DNA from: Haloterrigena salifodinae
GTDB lineage: Archaea; Halobacteriota; Halobacteria; Halobacteriales; Natrialbaceae
DNA length: 64,000 nt
Assembly: GCF_003977755.1 (NCBI RefSeq)
Contig: NZ_RQWN01000001.1
Location: forward strand, 1,132,995-1,196,994
Reading direction: 5' to 3'
Shown piece by piece: positions 8,923-18,226 of the stretch. A model generated the notes under the pieces. It was not told where the DNA came from and did not search any database. It worked only from the letters and a program-made list of their open reading frames with translations. Numbering within the stretch: position 1 is the first letter of the stretch; every line of letters starts with the position of its first letter. The position numbers and the translations under genes were made by a program.

Positions 8923-9174
8923 GTGGTCCTGGAGGGGACCGTGTTCGAGGTCAACGAGGTGGTTGCCGTCTGGCTCGAGGAGACCGGCGTCTCCTGGGAA
9001 AACGGAACCGTCAACAGCGGCGCCATCGCGCGCGGCCACCCGCTGGGCGCGATCGGCGTGACGCCGCTGCCGAAACTGATACACGAACTCGAGCGGACCG
9101 ACCCGGATCGGGCGCCGTCCACCAGGTGTATCGGTTTCGAGCAGGGTATCGCGACGATCATCGAGCGCGTCTGA
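8923..9174 (+). pseudogene. Thiolase (acetyl-CoA acetyltransferase) C-terminal fragment
   Basis: About 80 codons match only the end of a thiolase: FEVNEVVAVWLEETG, then SGAIARGHPLGAIG (the GHPLGxTG-type motif) and the terminal CIGFEQGIATIIERV. The N-terminal two-thirds with the nucleophilic cysteine are absent, and some conserved positions are altered (expected NGGAIA reads NSGAIA). It is a gene remnant just upstream of a CoA-transferase gene, perhaps from an older acyl-CoA operon. Confidence 0.75.
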
Positions 9175-9296
9175 TCGACGGGCGACATCGATCTAATCGT
9201 CTCTCCTCGGCATCCTCGCCGCCCTCGTTGCCCTCGTTCGGTTCTACCTCCGAAACCGTCCCTACGATAAAGTACCGGAGCGTCGATACGGATGAT

Positions 9297-10490
9297 GTGC
9301 GACTAAATGACGTTCGCGTGCTCGACTGCTCGCGGCTGCTGCCCGGCCCCTACGCGACGCAGTTGCTGGCCGACTGTGGCGCCGAGGTGGTGAAGGTGGA
9401 GGATACCGACGCCGGCGACTACGCTCGAGCGATGGAGCCCGACACGGCCGACGGCGTCGGCGCGATTTTCGAGATGGTCAACCGCGGCAAGCGCAGCGTC
9501 GCGATCGACCTGAAAACCGACGACGGGCGAGCGGCGTTCTACCGACTCGTCGAGGACGCCGACGTCGTCCTCGAGGGGTTCCGGCCGGGCGTCGTCGACC
9601 GACTGGGGATCGACTACGAGACGCTGGCCGAGCACAACGACGAACTGATCTACTGCTCGCTCACCGGCTACGGCCAGGACGGTCCGTGGGCGGATCGGGT
9701 CGGCCACGATCTGAACTACGTCGCGCTGGCCGGCTTGCTCGATCTGACGCGGGAGTCACCCGGGGAGAAACCGCAGGTCCCCGGCTACCCGATCGGCGAC
9801 ATGGCCGGCGGGCTGTTCGCCGCGTTCGCTATCGTCGGGGCGTTGCTCTCCAGGGAACTGGGAAACGCCGGCGGCGAGTACGTCGACGTCGCGATGGCCG
9901 ACATCGTCGCCTCGTTCGCCCAGCCGGTCGCCTACCAGGCCGCGACCGGCGACCCCGCCGAGCCGCGACCCGGCGAGACCCCGTTGACGGGCGCCTATCC
10001 GTGGTACGACTGCTACGAGACCGCCGACGGGAACTGGGTGACGCTCGCGGCCCTCGAACCGGGGTTCTGGCGGGCGTTCTGCGAGGCCGTCGGCCGGGAC
10101 GACCTCACCGACGAGCACGGGACGGATGATCCAGCCGTGCGCGCCGCCCTCGAGGCCGAACTCCGCGATCTCTTCCGCGAACGAACCCGTGGCGAGTGGG
10201 AGGCAGTCCTCGAAGGCGTCGACGCGGCGTTCGCCGGCGTCTACTCGCCCGCCGAGATGCTCGAGCACCCCCAGTTCCGGGCGCGAGATCTCATCGAGCG
10301 TCCGGACGGCGCCCCGCCGCGGATCGGATTTCCGGCCCGGTTCGACGACGAAACCGCAGCGACGGCGGAGCGTGCAGAACTCGACGAGCGCGTCCCGACG
10401 CAGGGCGAACACACGCGCCGGTATCTCGACGAGGCGGGCTATAGCGACGCGGAGATCGATGCGCTCTACGATGCCGGCGCCGTCCGGTGA
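9297..10490 (+). CDS. CaiB/BaiF CoA-transferase family, alpha-methylacyl-CoA racemase-like
   Basis: A 397-residue class III CoA transferase-fold protein. It has the N-terminal CSRLLPGPYATQLLADCGAE signature and VKVED, and a GHDLNY motif at 136-141 whose His-Asp arrangement is typical of alpha-methylacyl-CoA racemases within the family. It likely acts on acyl-CoA in the cytoplasm, either racemising a 2-methylacyl-CoA or moving CoA between acids. The start is a GTG at 9297, chosen by fit to family N-termini; the frame is open upstream into non-coding-like sequence. No partner enzyme remains nearby except thiolase debris. Confidence 0.82.
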   Translation: MRLNDVRVLDCSRLLPGPYATQLLADCGAEVVKVEDTDAGDYARAMEPDTADGVGAIFEMVNRGKRSVAIDLKTDDGRAAFYRLVEDADVVLEGFRPGVVDRLGIDYETLAEHNDELIYCSLTGYGQDGPWADRVGHDLNYVALAGLLDLTRESPGEKPQVPGYPIGDMAGGLFAAFAIVGALLSRELGNAGGEYVDVAMADIVASFAQPVAYQAATGDPAEPRPGETPLTGAYPWYDCYETADGNWVTLAALEPGFWRAFCEAVGRDDLTDEHGTDDPAVRAALEAELRDLFRERTRGEWEAVLEGVDAAFAGVYSPAEMLEHPQFRARDLIERPDGAPPRIGFPARFDDETAATAERAELDERVPTQGEHTRRYLDEAGYSDAEIDALYDAGAVR

Positions 10491-10559
10491 GCCCAAGGCG
10501 ACGGGCGGACTCGGATCGGACGGCGAGACGAATCCCGCTCTCGGGTGGGCATCGTAACG

Positions 10560-10706
10560 AGTGGACTATGTAGCAATATGTTCTCGTATGGGGCCATATT
10601 GTCCAATAATTCTGCAATTTAGAACACATAATAGTGGTATACTAGGAAATAGAGTGCATATATGCGAAGTGGTTATGTAGCGGGTCGTAGTAGCGACGTG
10701 TAAGCG
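10560..10706 (+). promoter_or_regulatory. AT-rich promoter region of the CBS gene with a 10-bp palindrome
   Basis: A markedly AT-rich stretch in GC-rich surroundings. It contains the palindrome GCATATATGC at 10656-10665 and a TATA-like TTATGTAG about 35 nt before the ATG at 10707. The palindrome sits where a repressor would overlap the promoter. This assignment is from composition and position only. Confidence 0.4.
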
Positions 10707-11156
10707 ATGATCGACGTTCCACTCGAACGTGTACTGACTCGGTCCGGTCGAACGATCCCGCCCGAAGCGCCCGTCACCGAAGCCGCGGAACGACTCCGCG
10801 ATCCGGACGTGCCGGCGCTCGTCGTCCTCGAGGACGAGACCGTCGTCGGAATCGTCACCGAATCGGATATCGTCGCCTTCGTCGCCGAGACGCTCGAACC
10901 GCACTCGGTCGGGGCGGTCATGTCGTCGCCGGTCACCGAGATCTCGCGACACGAATCGCTGGTCGCCGCCGCGGAAACGATGCGCGCCGACGGTGTGAAA
11001 CACCTCCCGGTCGTCAGCGACGGCGCCTACTACGGCCTCGTCTCCGCGTCGACGCTCGCGCCGTACCTCTCGCGGCACCGACTCGAGATCGACCGGGAGG
11101 ACGACCCGATTCGCCTCGGCGCCGACGGCGGACGGGAAATCCCGGCCGGCGAGTAA
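10707..11156 (+). CDS. Tandem CBS-domain protein
   Basis: A 149-residue protein of two CBS repeats: residues about 8-60, with VPALVVLEDETVVGIVTESDI, and about 68-125, with HLPVVSDGAYYGLVSAS. CBS pairs bind adenosyl ligands and act as energy sensors; there is no attached catalytic domain. Upstream lies an AT-rich promoter with a palindrome. The convergent neighbour is the carbonic-anhydrase-like gene. The target is unknown. Confidence 0.88.
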   Translation: MIDVPLERVLTRSGRTIPPEAPVTEAAERLRDPDVPALVVLEDETVVGIVTESDIVAFVAETLEPHSVGAVMSSPVTEISRHESLVAAAETMRADGVKHLPVVSDGAYYGLVSASTLAPYLSRHRLEIDREDDPIRLGADGGREIPAGE

Positions 11157-11199
11157 CGGGCCCTCGCCGCCGACTCGTTCGGACCGTCGTGCGGCGCAC

Positions 11200-11718
11200 T
11201 CAGTCGAACAGTTCCTCGTGGCGGCCGGCCAGGTTCGTGTACTCGCCCGACGAGAACTCCTCGAAGATCGCCTCGGCGTCGACGCCGGTCTCCTCAAGCG
11301 GCGTGATCTTGGCGGGAACGCCGCGGGCGAACGACTCGGGCGGGATGTCGTACTCGTCGGGGATCACTGTCCCGGCAGCGACGACGCTCCCCGCGCCGAC
11401 GGTCGACTCCGTGTTGACCGTCGCGTTGAATCCGATCAGCGTTCCCTCCTCGACGGTCGCCTCGTTGAGCACCGCGCCGTGACCGATCATGACGCGGTCC
11501 GCGAGCGTCGAAGCGTGAATCGTCGCGTTGTCGCCGATGTGCGCCTGTTCGCCGACGCGAACGGGTCCGATGTCGCCCCTGAGGACGACGCCCGGCCAGA
11601 CGCTCGCGTCGGCGTCGATCCGGACGTCGCCGACCAGCGTCGCCTCCCGACTCACCGCCGCTGCATCGTCAACCGTCGGTTGCGTCCCCTCGAACGCGTA
11701 GGTTCGACTGTCCACCAT
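11200..11718 (-). CDS. Gamma-carbonic anhydrase-fold (left-handed beta-helix) protein
   Basis: A 172-residue hexapeptide-repeat protein of the gamma-CA/acyltransferase type, expected to be trimeric. Two canonical zinc-ligand histidines are visible (TIHAS, His68; IGHGA, His90), but the third ligand position, normally GHGAxxH, reads GHGAVLN (Asn95). Zinc binding and CO2 hydration may therefore be impaired, or the protein has another role. ATG 11718 is chosen over an earlier one because the fold starts shortly after MVDSRTY. Confidence 0.82.
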   Translation of the reverse strand: MVDSRTYAFEGTQPTVDDAAAVSREATLVGDVRIDADASVWPGVVLRGDIGPVRVGEQAHIGDNATIHASTLADRVMIGHGAVLNEATVEEGTLIGFNATVNTESTVGAGSVVAAGTVIPDEYDIPPESFARGVPAKITPLEETGVDAEAIFEEFSSGEYTNLAGRHEELFD

Positions 11719-11909
11719 GGTGAACGGACCACGAAGGCCCTCATAATTCTCAATGGCTCCCACACTGACACTCAGTTTCGCGTGACGGTTGCCGGAACGC
11801 AGAGCTACCTATTGGCAAGCCAGTTGTGGTATTATTCACCACCAGACCCCATTCAGTGGTTTGCAAGCCCGCCACTTATCCCCGAACGGCGCCGACTACC
11901 GAGTGACCA

Positions 11910-12752
11910 ATGAGTCAATCGGAATCCCCCATTCGAGCGATGTTCGACGCCCAGCGGACCGCGATCAAAGGAAGCCAGCAACTGTTCACGCAGGGGCTGT
12001 CCGCACAGTCCGCCGTCGATAGGCTGGCGGTGACCGGACTGAACGGACAGGAGTCGCTCCAACGCCAGCAACTCGAGCTCGCGCAGGCGGCGACCCACAG
12101 CTATGTCGACGCGACGACCGCGATGGTCCCCGGCGAGGGGTCCGCGGACGCCCACCGGAGCGTCGACGAGGCGTTCACACAGCTGAAGACGACCCACGCG
12201 GAGTTCTACGACGCCCTCGAGCGCGAACTCGAGCGGGACACCGACGTCGCGGACGAGTTCTCCGAGGAGTTCGTCGACGCGCTCGAGGACGGGACCGAAC
12301 AGTTCCTCGAGCTCACCCATTCAGTCGAGGAACAGACGGTCCAGAACGTCGACGAGCTCTCGAGTCAGCTCAGCGAGCAACTCGAGCGAACCCAAGAGCT
12401 GCAGGATCAACTCGAGGAGCAACTCGAGCGTCAGAGCGACGACGTCACGGACCTGCTCGACCGGCAGGCCGAACAGATCGAGCGGGTCCAGCAGCAACTC
12501 GAGGAGCAGGCCGAGGAAGTGACCCAGCAGCTTCAGGACCAGCAGGTCTCAGCGGGGACGAAGATTGAGACCGACCCGGAGCACACGCTCGAATCCGTCG
12601 CGGGAATCGACGCGGACGTCCGCGAGCGACTCGCCGACGCCGGCATCGCGACGGTCGACGACCTCGTGCGTGCCGACGCCGAGACTGTCGCCGAAGCCGC
12701 CGACGTCTCGGAAAGCGACGCCGAGGAGTGGATCGACCAGGCCGAATCCTGA
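11910..12752 (+). CDS. Phasin-like coiled-coil protein with C-terminal helix-hairpin-helix domain
   Basis: A 280-residue protein in three parts. Residues 1-125 are an amphipathic helical region of phasin character (PHA-granule proteins in haloarchaea look like this). Residues about 135-215 are a Gln/Glu-rich heptad coiled coil (QEQLERTQELQDQLEEQLER). Residues about 225-280 are a helix-hairpin-helix module (LESVAGIDADVRERLADAGI, then ATVDDLVRADAETVAEA) of the type found in DNA-binding or scaffold proteins. Granule association is a hypothesis; no pha genes are in the window. Confidence 0.7.
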   Translation: MSQSESPIRAMFDAQRTAIKGSQQLFTQGLSAQSAVDRLAVTGLNGQESLQRQQLELAQAATHSYVDATTAMVPGEGSADAHRSVDEAFTQLKTTHAEFYDALERELERDTDVADEFSEEFVDALEDGTEQFLELTHSVEEQTVQNVDELSSQLSEQLERTQELQDQLEEQLERQSDDVTDLLDRQAEQIERVQQQLEEQAEEVTQQLQDQQVSAGTKIETDPEHTLESVAGIDADVRERLADAGIATVDDLVRADAETVAEAADVSESDAEEWIDQAES

Positions 12753-12787
12753 GCAACGTTTTCCGCGACGGGACCGTTCATCCACGC

Positions 12788-13450
12788 ATGCTCGTTCTCG
12801 GCGACGCCCACGCGTCCGAGCCGGACCGCCGCGAGACGCTTCTGGAACTGTACCGAGCCGTCGATCCCGCCGCCGTGTTACAGCTCGGCGACCTCGAGTA
12901 CTACGACCTCCCGGCGCCGACGTGGTTCGTCGCGGGCAACAACGAGGATCTCGACGTTATCGAGGCGCTGCGCGCCGGCGAGGAACCGCCCGAGGCCGAC
13001 GGCGTCCACCTGCTCGCGAGCACCGTCGCGTCTGTCGGCGGACTCCGCGTGGCCGGCCTCTCGGGGAACTACGCGCCGACGAAGTACGACTGTCCCCGCG
13101 ACAAACTCGAGGCCGACCGCCGCCGGCACTTCACCCGCGAAGACGTCGAGCGAGCGGCCGAACTGGACGACGTCGACGTCCTGCTCACCCACGAGGCCCC
13201 GACCGGGCTCCTCTCCTACGGCTACGATCCCGGCTGCGAACACGTCGACACCCTGCTCGAGGCCCTCTCGCCGTCGCTCTGTCTGGTCGGCCACCACGAG
13301 CGCCACCGCGAGGCCGAGATCGACGGCGTCAACGTGGTGAGCCTCGCCCCCGCCTGGGAGCGATACTACACGCTCGAGGGCGATGTCGACGAAGGTGGGC
13401 TCCGACTCGAGGGCCACGATCACGCGTTCGGCCCCGACGCGTCCGACTGA
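12788..13450 (+). CDS. Calcineurin-like metallophosphoesterase
   Basis: A 220-residue protein with the metal-site motifs in order: GDAH, GDLEYYD, GNNED, THEAP and GHHE. These fit a dinuclear metallophosphoesterase of the YfcE/nucleotidase-like group. The ATG at 12788 precedes MLVLGDAH directly; the open frame upstream overlaps the previous gene and is discarded. It follows the phasin-like gene by 35 nt and may be co-transcribed. The substrate is unknown. Confidence 0.86.
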   Translation: MLVLGDAHASEPDRRETLLELYRAVDPAAVLQLGDLEYYDLPAPTWFVAGNNEDLDVIEALRAGEEPPEADGVHLLASTVASVGGLRVAGLSGNYAPTKYDCPRDKLEADRRRHFTREDVERAAELDDVDVLLTHEAPTGLLSYGYDPGCEHVDTLLEALSPSLCLVGHHERHREAEIDGVNVVSLAPAWERYYTLEGDVDEGGLRLEGHDHAFGPDASD

Positions 13451-13584
13451 CTGCGGCCCGGTCGCGATACGGCCCGCTCCGCGAGCCTGCGGCTCGAGCG
13501 CTGGACGCGAGCGACGGACCGAAACAAAACGGCGAGAGCGAGAGAGAAAACGGCAGCGAGTCTACGCCGGACGTTCGAGTGACC

Positions 13585-14937
13585 TCAGAACGTCTCGAGG
13601 TAGCGGTCGAGTTCCCACTGGGAGACGTCGACAAGGTACTCCTCGAACTCCTGGCTTTTGGCTTCGACGAACTTCGGTGCGACGTGCTCGCCGAGCGCGC
13701 TGTAGATGGCCTCGTCTTCCTCGAGGGCCTCGACGGCCTCGCCGAGGTTCGACGGGAGCGTTTCGATACCGTACTCCTCGCGCTTCTGCTCGTCGAACTC
13801 GTAGATGTTCTCCCGGACCGGGTCGGGACACTCGAGGTCTTGCTCGATGCCGTCGAGACCGGCGTGGATCATGACGGCGAAGGCGAGGTACGGATTACAC
13901 GAGGGGTCCGGCGAGCGCAGTTCGACGCGCGAGGCCGCCGGCGTGCGGGCCGCCGGTTTGCGGATCAGCGCCGATCGGTTGCGGTCCGACCAGGCGACGT
14001 AGACCGGCGCTTCGTAGCCCGGCACCAGGCGCTTGTAGCTGTTGACCGTCGGGTTCGCGACCGCTGTGATCGCCGGCGCGTGCTCTAAGATACCCGCGAG
14101 GAACGAGTGGGCCTCGTCGCTGAGGTTGAACTCGTCGTCCTCGTCGTGGAACGCGTTCTCGCCGTCCTCGAACAGCGAGAAGTGCGTGTGCATTCCCGAG
14201 CCGTTTATCTTCGGGATCGGCTTGGGCATGAACGTCGCGTGGAGGTCGTGCTGGGCCGCGATAGCGCGGACGACGGTGCGGAACGTGGCGACGTTGTCCG
14301 CGGTCGCGAGCGCGTCGTCGTACTCGAAGTTGATCTCGTGTTGCCCTTCCGCCACCTCGTGGTGGCTGGCCTCGATCTCGAAGCCCATGTCCTCGAGACC
14401 GTAGATGATGTCTCGGCGGACATCGGAGGCGAGGTCTTTCGGCGCGAGGTCGAAGTAGCCGCCGGCGTCGTTGGTCTTGGTCGTCGCGCGGCCCTCCTCG
14501 TCTTCCTCGAACAGGAAGAACTCCGGTTCGGGCGCGGCGTTGACCTCGTAGCCGAGGTCCTCGGCGCGCTCGAGCGCGTTCTTGAGAACGCGACGCGGGT
14601 CGCCCTCGAAGGGCTCGCCCGTCGAGGTGTTGTAGACGTCACAGATCATCCGGGCCGCGGCACTACCCTCCTTCTGGCGCCACGGGAGGATCGCGAAGGT
14701 GTCAGGATCGGGGACCAGGCGCATGTCCGACTCCTGAATGCGGACGAAGCCTTCGATCGAGGAGCCGTCGAAGTAGATACCCTCGCTGAAGGCCTTCTCG
14801 GCCTGGCGAGCGGGAACGGAGACGTTCTTTACCGTTCCGAGAATGTCAGTAAACTGAAGACGGAGGAAATCGACGTCTTTCTCCTCGATCTCGTCTAATA
14901 CCGCCTGTTCGGCCTCGGTGATGTTTCCGCTTGTCAT
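13585..14937 (-). CDS. glnA: Glutamine synthetase, type I
   Basis: A 450-residue enzyme making glutamine from glutamate, ammonia and ATP. Visible are the N-terminal beta-grasp part ([16 protein letters not shown]), the GSSIEGF loop, the metal-binding catalytic segments ([30 protein letters not shown]) and the NRSALIRKP segment. ATG 14937 is chosen because a promoter-like TTTTAGTA lies about 30 nt upstream. It is divergent from the Lrp gene at 15064, a pairing known in haloarchaea, where the Lrp protein controls nitrogen genes. Confidence 0.95.
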   Translation of the reverse strand: MTSGNITEAEQAVLDEIEEKDVDFLRLQFTDILGTVKNVSVPARQAEKAFSEGIYFDGSSIEGFVRIQESDMRLVPDPDTFAILPWRQKEGSAAARMICDVYNTSTGEPFEGDPRRVLKNALERAEDLGYEVNAAPEPEFFLFEEDEEGRATTKTNDAGGYFDLAPKDLASDVRRDIIYGLEDMGFEIEASHHEVAEGQHEINFEYDDALATADNVATFRTVVRAIAAQHDLHATFMPKPIPKINGSGMHTHFSLFEDGENAFHDEDDEFNLSDEAHSFLAGILEHAPAITAVANPTVNSYKRLVPGYEAPVYVAWSDRNRSALIRKPAARTPAASRVELRSPDPSCNPYLAFAVMIHAGLDGIEQDLECPDPVRENIYEFDEQKREEYGIETLPSNLGEAVEALEEDEAIYSALGEHVAPKFVEAKSQEFEEYLVDVSQWELDRYLETF

Positions 14938-15063
14938 ATTTCTCGTCGTCCTACCCAAGTAACTCTGCTACTAAAACCCTACTGCTCTAAGCAAATCTTC
15001 TCTCCAACCGTCGGAACTGACTGTTCGTAAAGTTCTAATGGGACTAGCGAGTGGGTGTGCGTG
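14938..15063. promoter_or_regulatory. Divergent glnA/lrp promoter region
   Basis: 126 bp between the two start codons. A TTTTAGTA element lies about 30 nt before the glnA ATG on the minus strand, and an AT-rich GTTCTAATGG stretch lies about 28 nt before the lrp ATG on the plus strand. It is likely shared by both genes and autoregulated by the Lrp protein, which is inference from the arrangement. Confidence 0.5.
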
Positions 15064-15525
15064 ATGACGTACGAAAATCTCGATGCAAAACTAGTGAATG
15101 AACTTCTGGGTAACGGGCGGGCGAGCCTCCGCAGCCTCGGCGAGGAACTCGACGTTTCGGTGACGACAGTTTCGAACCACCTCTCCGATCTCGAGGACGA
15201 CGGCGTGATCGAAGGCTACACGCCGCGGGTCGATTACGACGCGGTCGGGTACGACGTCACGGCCGTCGTTCAACTGCAGGTCGAGGGGAACGCACTCCCC
15301 GACGTCACCGACGAGCTTCAGGATCACCCGCAGATGACCTCGGTCTACGAAGTGACCGGCGACTACGACGTCATCGCCGTCGGCAAGTTCACCGACACCG
15401 ACGGTATGAACGACGAGATCAAGGACCTGCTGTCCAACCCGGATATCAAGGCCTCGAACACGAGCGTCGTTCTCAACGCGGTCAGCGAGAACGAACAGTT
15501 CGAACTCGAGGTCGACGAGAGCTAA
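15064..15525 (+). CDS. lrp: Lrp/AsnC family transcriptional regulator
   Basis: A 153-residue regulator with an N-terminal winged HTH ([20 protein letters not shown] at about residues 22-41) and a C-terminal RAM/ACT ligand-binding domain ([16 protein letters not shown]). The ATG at 15064 gives the standard family N-terminus ([11 protein letters not shown]); a GTG 9 nt earlier is possible. Its divergent position to glnA suggests it regulates glutamine synthesis and itself, sensing an amino acid. Confidence 0.9.
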   Translation: MTYENLDAKLVNELLGNGRASLRSLGEELDVSVTTVSNHLSDLEDDGVIEGYTPRVDYDAVGYDVTAVVQLQVEGNALPDVTDELQDHPQMTSVYEVTGDYDVIAVGKFTDTDGMNDEIKDLLSNPDIKASNTSVVLNAVSENEQFELEVDES

Positions 15526-15635
15526 GTCGAACGGAAGCGGGCGACTCGGACGATTCTCCGTCAGTCAGCAGCCCGTACCCGAGGGGCTTGGCGTCGGCGC
15601 CGTACCCGCAGCGTTTGCGACCGACGCCGACCCGA

Positions 15636-17555
15636 TCAGTCGTCTCCGTCGGTCAGTGCTTCGGCGGCCGTGTCGCGATTTCCGGCCTGGGCCGCCCACA
15701 GCATCGCGTACCGACCGTTCGCCTCCAGGAGCTCCTCGTGATCTCCGCGTTCGACGATTTCGCCGTCCTCGACGACGAGGATCGTATCCGCCTCCTTGAT
15801 CGTCGAGAGCCGGTGAGCGATCGTCAGCGTCGTCCGCTCCGCGGTGAGCCGGTCGATCGACTGCTGAATCTGGAGCTCCGTCTTCGTGTCGACGGCGCTG
15901 GTCGCCTCGTCTAACACGACGAGCGCCGGGTCCGCGAGGACGACCCGCGCGAGCGCGATCCGCTGTCGCTGGCCGCCCGAGAGCTTGACGCCCTCCTCAC
16001 CGACGCGGGTCTCGTAGCCGTCGGGCAGGTCGGCGATGAACTCGTGGGCCTGCGCTGCCCGCGCGGCCTCGCGGACCGCCTCGTCGTCGGCCTCGAACCG
16101 GCCGTAGCGGATGTTGTCCGCGATGGTCCCGTCGAAGAGGACCGTCTCCTGACTCACGTAGCCGATCGACGACCGCAGATCGGACAGCGAGAGGTCGCGG
16201 ACGTCGTGGCCGTCGATCCGGATCGATCCCGACTCCACGTCGTACAGCCGGAGGAGCAGTTTGACGAGCGTCGACTTGCCGGCGCCGGTCGGGCCGACGA
16301 ACGCGACCGTCTCGCCGGGTTCGGCGGTAAAGGAGACGTCCCGGATGACGGATTCCTCGAAGGCCGTCTCCTCGCCGACGTGGGCCTCGCTGGCGTCGTA
16401 GCTGAAGGTGACGTCCTCGTACTCGACGCGACCCTCGACGGACTCGAGTTCGGCCGGGTCATCGGGATCGTCGACGCGGACGGGAATGTCCATCAGCCCG
16501 AAGACGCGCTCGCTCGAGGCCTTGGCGTTCTCGTACTGGTCGACGATGTTCGACACCTCGGCCAGCGGGGCGACGATCCGCTGGGTCATGAAGAGAAAGA
16601 CGACGAAGTCGCCGACCGAGAGGGTGCCGGTCAGCGGGCCGGGCGCCGTGCCAGTGGCGAGCCAGAGGCCGCCGACGAGGAAGGTCCCGGCGAAGGCGAG
16701 TCCGGCGAGCAGTTCCATCCCGGGCCGGTAGAAGTACGAAAGGCGGAGGACGGCCATCGTATCCTCGTAGAGCCGCCGCGACGCCCGCCGCACGCGATCG
16801 ATCTCGTGGGACTCGCTGTTGGTCGCCTTCGTCAGCGTGACCGCCGAGAGGCTGTTCTCGAGGCGAGTGTTGAGCCAGCCGACGGCCGAGCGCTGGCGGA
16901 CGTACCGGGGTTCGACGACGCGCATGAACCAGATCGTGAAGGCGACCATCGCCGGGATGGCGACGAGCGTGACGAGCGCCAGCTGCCAGTTGAGATAGAA
17001 GAGGACGCCGGCGATCCCGCCGACCATCACCAGCAGCCGCGCGGAGTTCATCAGGGCGTTGTCGAGGAACATCTCGAGGTTCTGCGTGTCGTTGTTCAGC
17101 ACCGCCATGACCTCGCCGGTCTCCTTGTCGTCGAAGAAGGTCATGTCGAGGCGCTGCATCTTCTCGAAGGAGTCGACGCGCACGGCGTGCATCACGCCGT
17201 GGGCGAACAGGTTGGCGGTAACGCCGTAGATCCAGGTGAAGAGGGCGACGACGAGGAACGAGCCCGCGATGGCCGCGATCGAGAACCAGAACTGGGCCAT
17301 CTGCGTGGTCGGCAGCCAGGCGTTGGGCACGATCGGCAACTCGAACGCGCCGTCGCCGGCGAAGATCGCGTCAATGGCGGTGCCCAGCAACAGCGGCGGG
17401 ACGAGACTCGCCATCCGGGCGACGAAGTTGGCGAGCATCCCTGCGGTGAACCAGCCCAACCGATCGGGCGCGTATTCCTGAAAGAGTCGCCACAGCGGTC
17501 GGTCGACGTGCTCGCGGTAGGCATCGAACGGCGTCTCGTCCTCGGTGGTACTCAC
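15636..17555 (-). CDS. ABC exporter, fused transmembrane and ATPase domains
   Basis: A 639-residue half-transporter. Residues 1-350 carry six TM helices of the type I exporter fold. The NBD has Walker A GPTGAGKST at 421-429, the signature LSGGQ at 525-529 and Walker B VVLDEA at 546-551. It would work as a homodimer extruding lipids, drugs or peptides; the substrate is unknown. There is no second half-transporter next to it, consistent with a homodimer. Confidence 0.9.
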   Translation of the reverse strand: MSTTEDETPFDAYREHVDRPLWRLFQEYAPDRLGWFTAGMLANFVARMASLVPPLLLGTAIDAIFAGDGAFELPIVPNAWLPTTQMAQFWFSIAAIAGSFLVVALFTWIYGVTANLFAHGVMHAVRVDSFEKMQRLDMTFFDDKETGEVMAVLNNDTQNLEMFLDNALMNSARLLVMVGGIAGVLFYLNWQLALVTLVAIPAMVAFTIWFMRVVEPRYVRQRSAVGWLNTRLENSLSAVTLTKATNSESHEIDRVRRASRRLYEDTMAVLRLSYFYRPGMELLAGLAFAGTFLVGGLWLATGTAPGPLTGTLSVGDFVVFLFMTQRIVAPLAEVSNIVDQYENAKASSERVFGLMDIPVRVDDPDDPAELESVEGRVEYEDVTFSYDASEAHVGEETAFEESVIRDVSFTAEPGETVAFVGPTGAGKSTLVKLLLRLYDVESGSIRIDGHDVRDLSLSDLRSSIGYVSQETVLFDGTIADNIRYGRFEADDEAVREAARAAQAHEFIADLPDGYETRVGEEGVKLSGGQRQRIALARVVLADPALVVLDEATSAVDTKTELQIQQSIDRLTAERTTLTIAHRLSTIKEADTILVVEDGEIVERGDHEELLEANGRYAMLWAAQAGNRDTAAEALTDGDD

Positions 17556-17646
17556 TGGCGAAGAGCTTTCGGTTCGAAACGGAAAGCGGCCATGATTTCG
17601 GCAACTGATGGCATCGACCGCCGGATCGGCACCGGTGGCGCCGCGG

Positions 17647-17787
17647 CTACCGGTAGTACAGCAACACCAGCCCGACGGCGAGGAGCATGAGCCCCCACCA
17701 CAGCGAGTCGCCGGGGAGCGCCTTCAGGACGAGCGTGACGATACCGGAGGTAAACAGCGACCAGCCGAAGGTCGTTTGCGACGACAT
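17647..17787 (-). CDS. 46-residue membrane microprotein
   Basis: A short ORF of 46 residues forming two hydrophobic helices (FTSGIVTLVL and WWGLMLLAVGLVLLYY) around a short loop. It lies 91 nt upstream of the ABC exporter on the same strand and may be its small partner or an independent microprotein. Composition and a clean ATG support it. The family is not recognised. Confidence 0.5.
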   Translation of the reverse strand: MSSQTTFGWSLFTSGIVTLVLKALPGDSLWWGLMLLAVGLVLLYYR

Positions 17788-18226
17788 AGTCGCCGTACAG
17801 GCCCCAGGACAAAAGGTCGCCGGCTTGCCACGAAACGGGAGCGGAAATCGGTCCTGCCGGTCGAGAGCGATCGAACTCGAGAAAAAACCGCTCACCGCGA
17901 GCGGATTACGACTCGAATCCCTCCGACGAGCATCGGCGAGTGAGCGGAGCGCGGCGCCACGCGCCGCGGAAAGGCGAACGGGCGCTTTGCGTCCGTGAGC
18001 GGTTCGGAGAACCCGAACGATGCCGTTCACCGAGCGCGGCTTCGCCGCGCTCGGGCCGACGACCGATGTGGAGTGCGCGGCGCTACGCGCCGCGTATGGC
18101 GAACGGCGAAGCCGTGAGCCGGGACGCAACGCGTCCCGAAACGGAGGGAGGAGTGCTTTTGATCCAGGTTTTACCGAGCGAACGAGCGAACGGCGTGAGT
18201 GAGTGAGCGCAGCGTAAAAGCTGGGC
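17788..18226. repeat. Hairpin-rich intergenic spacer
   Basis: About 440 bp without a convincing gene. It is filled with short inverted repeats: GCGGCG/CGCCGC pairs near 17950-17970, a GAGCGCGGC-TTC-GCCGCGCTC-type hairpin near 18034-18055, GGGACGCAACGCGTCCC near 18120, and GAGCGAACGAGCGAACGG words before the thermosome stop. Similar composition recurs at 44.25-44.48 kb and 53.28-53.36 kb. Role unknown; RNA stem-loops or a dispersed palindromic repeat family are possible. Confidence 0.6.

Noticed and set aside
16044-17690. 548-residue open frame opposite the ABC exporter
   Set aside because: Composition is Arg/Asp/His-rich antisense noise; the exporter has full Walker and signature motifs.
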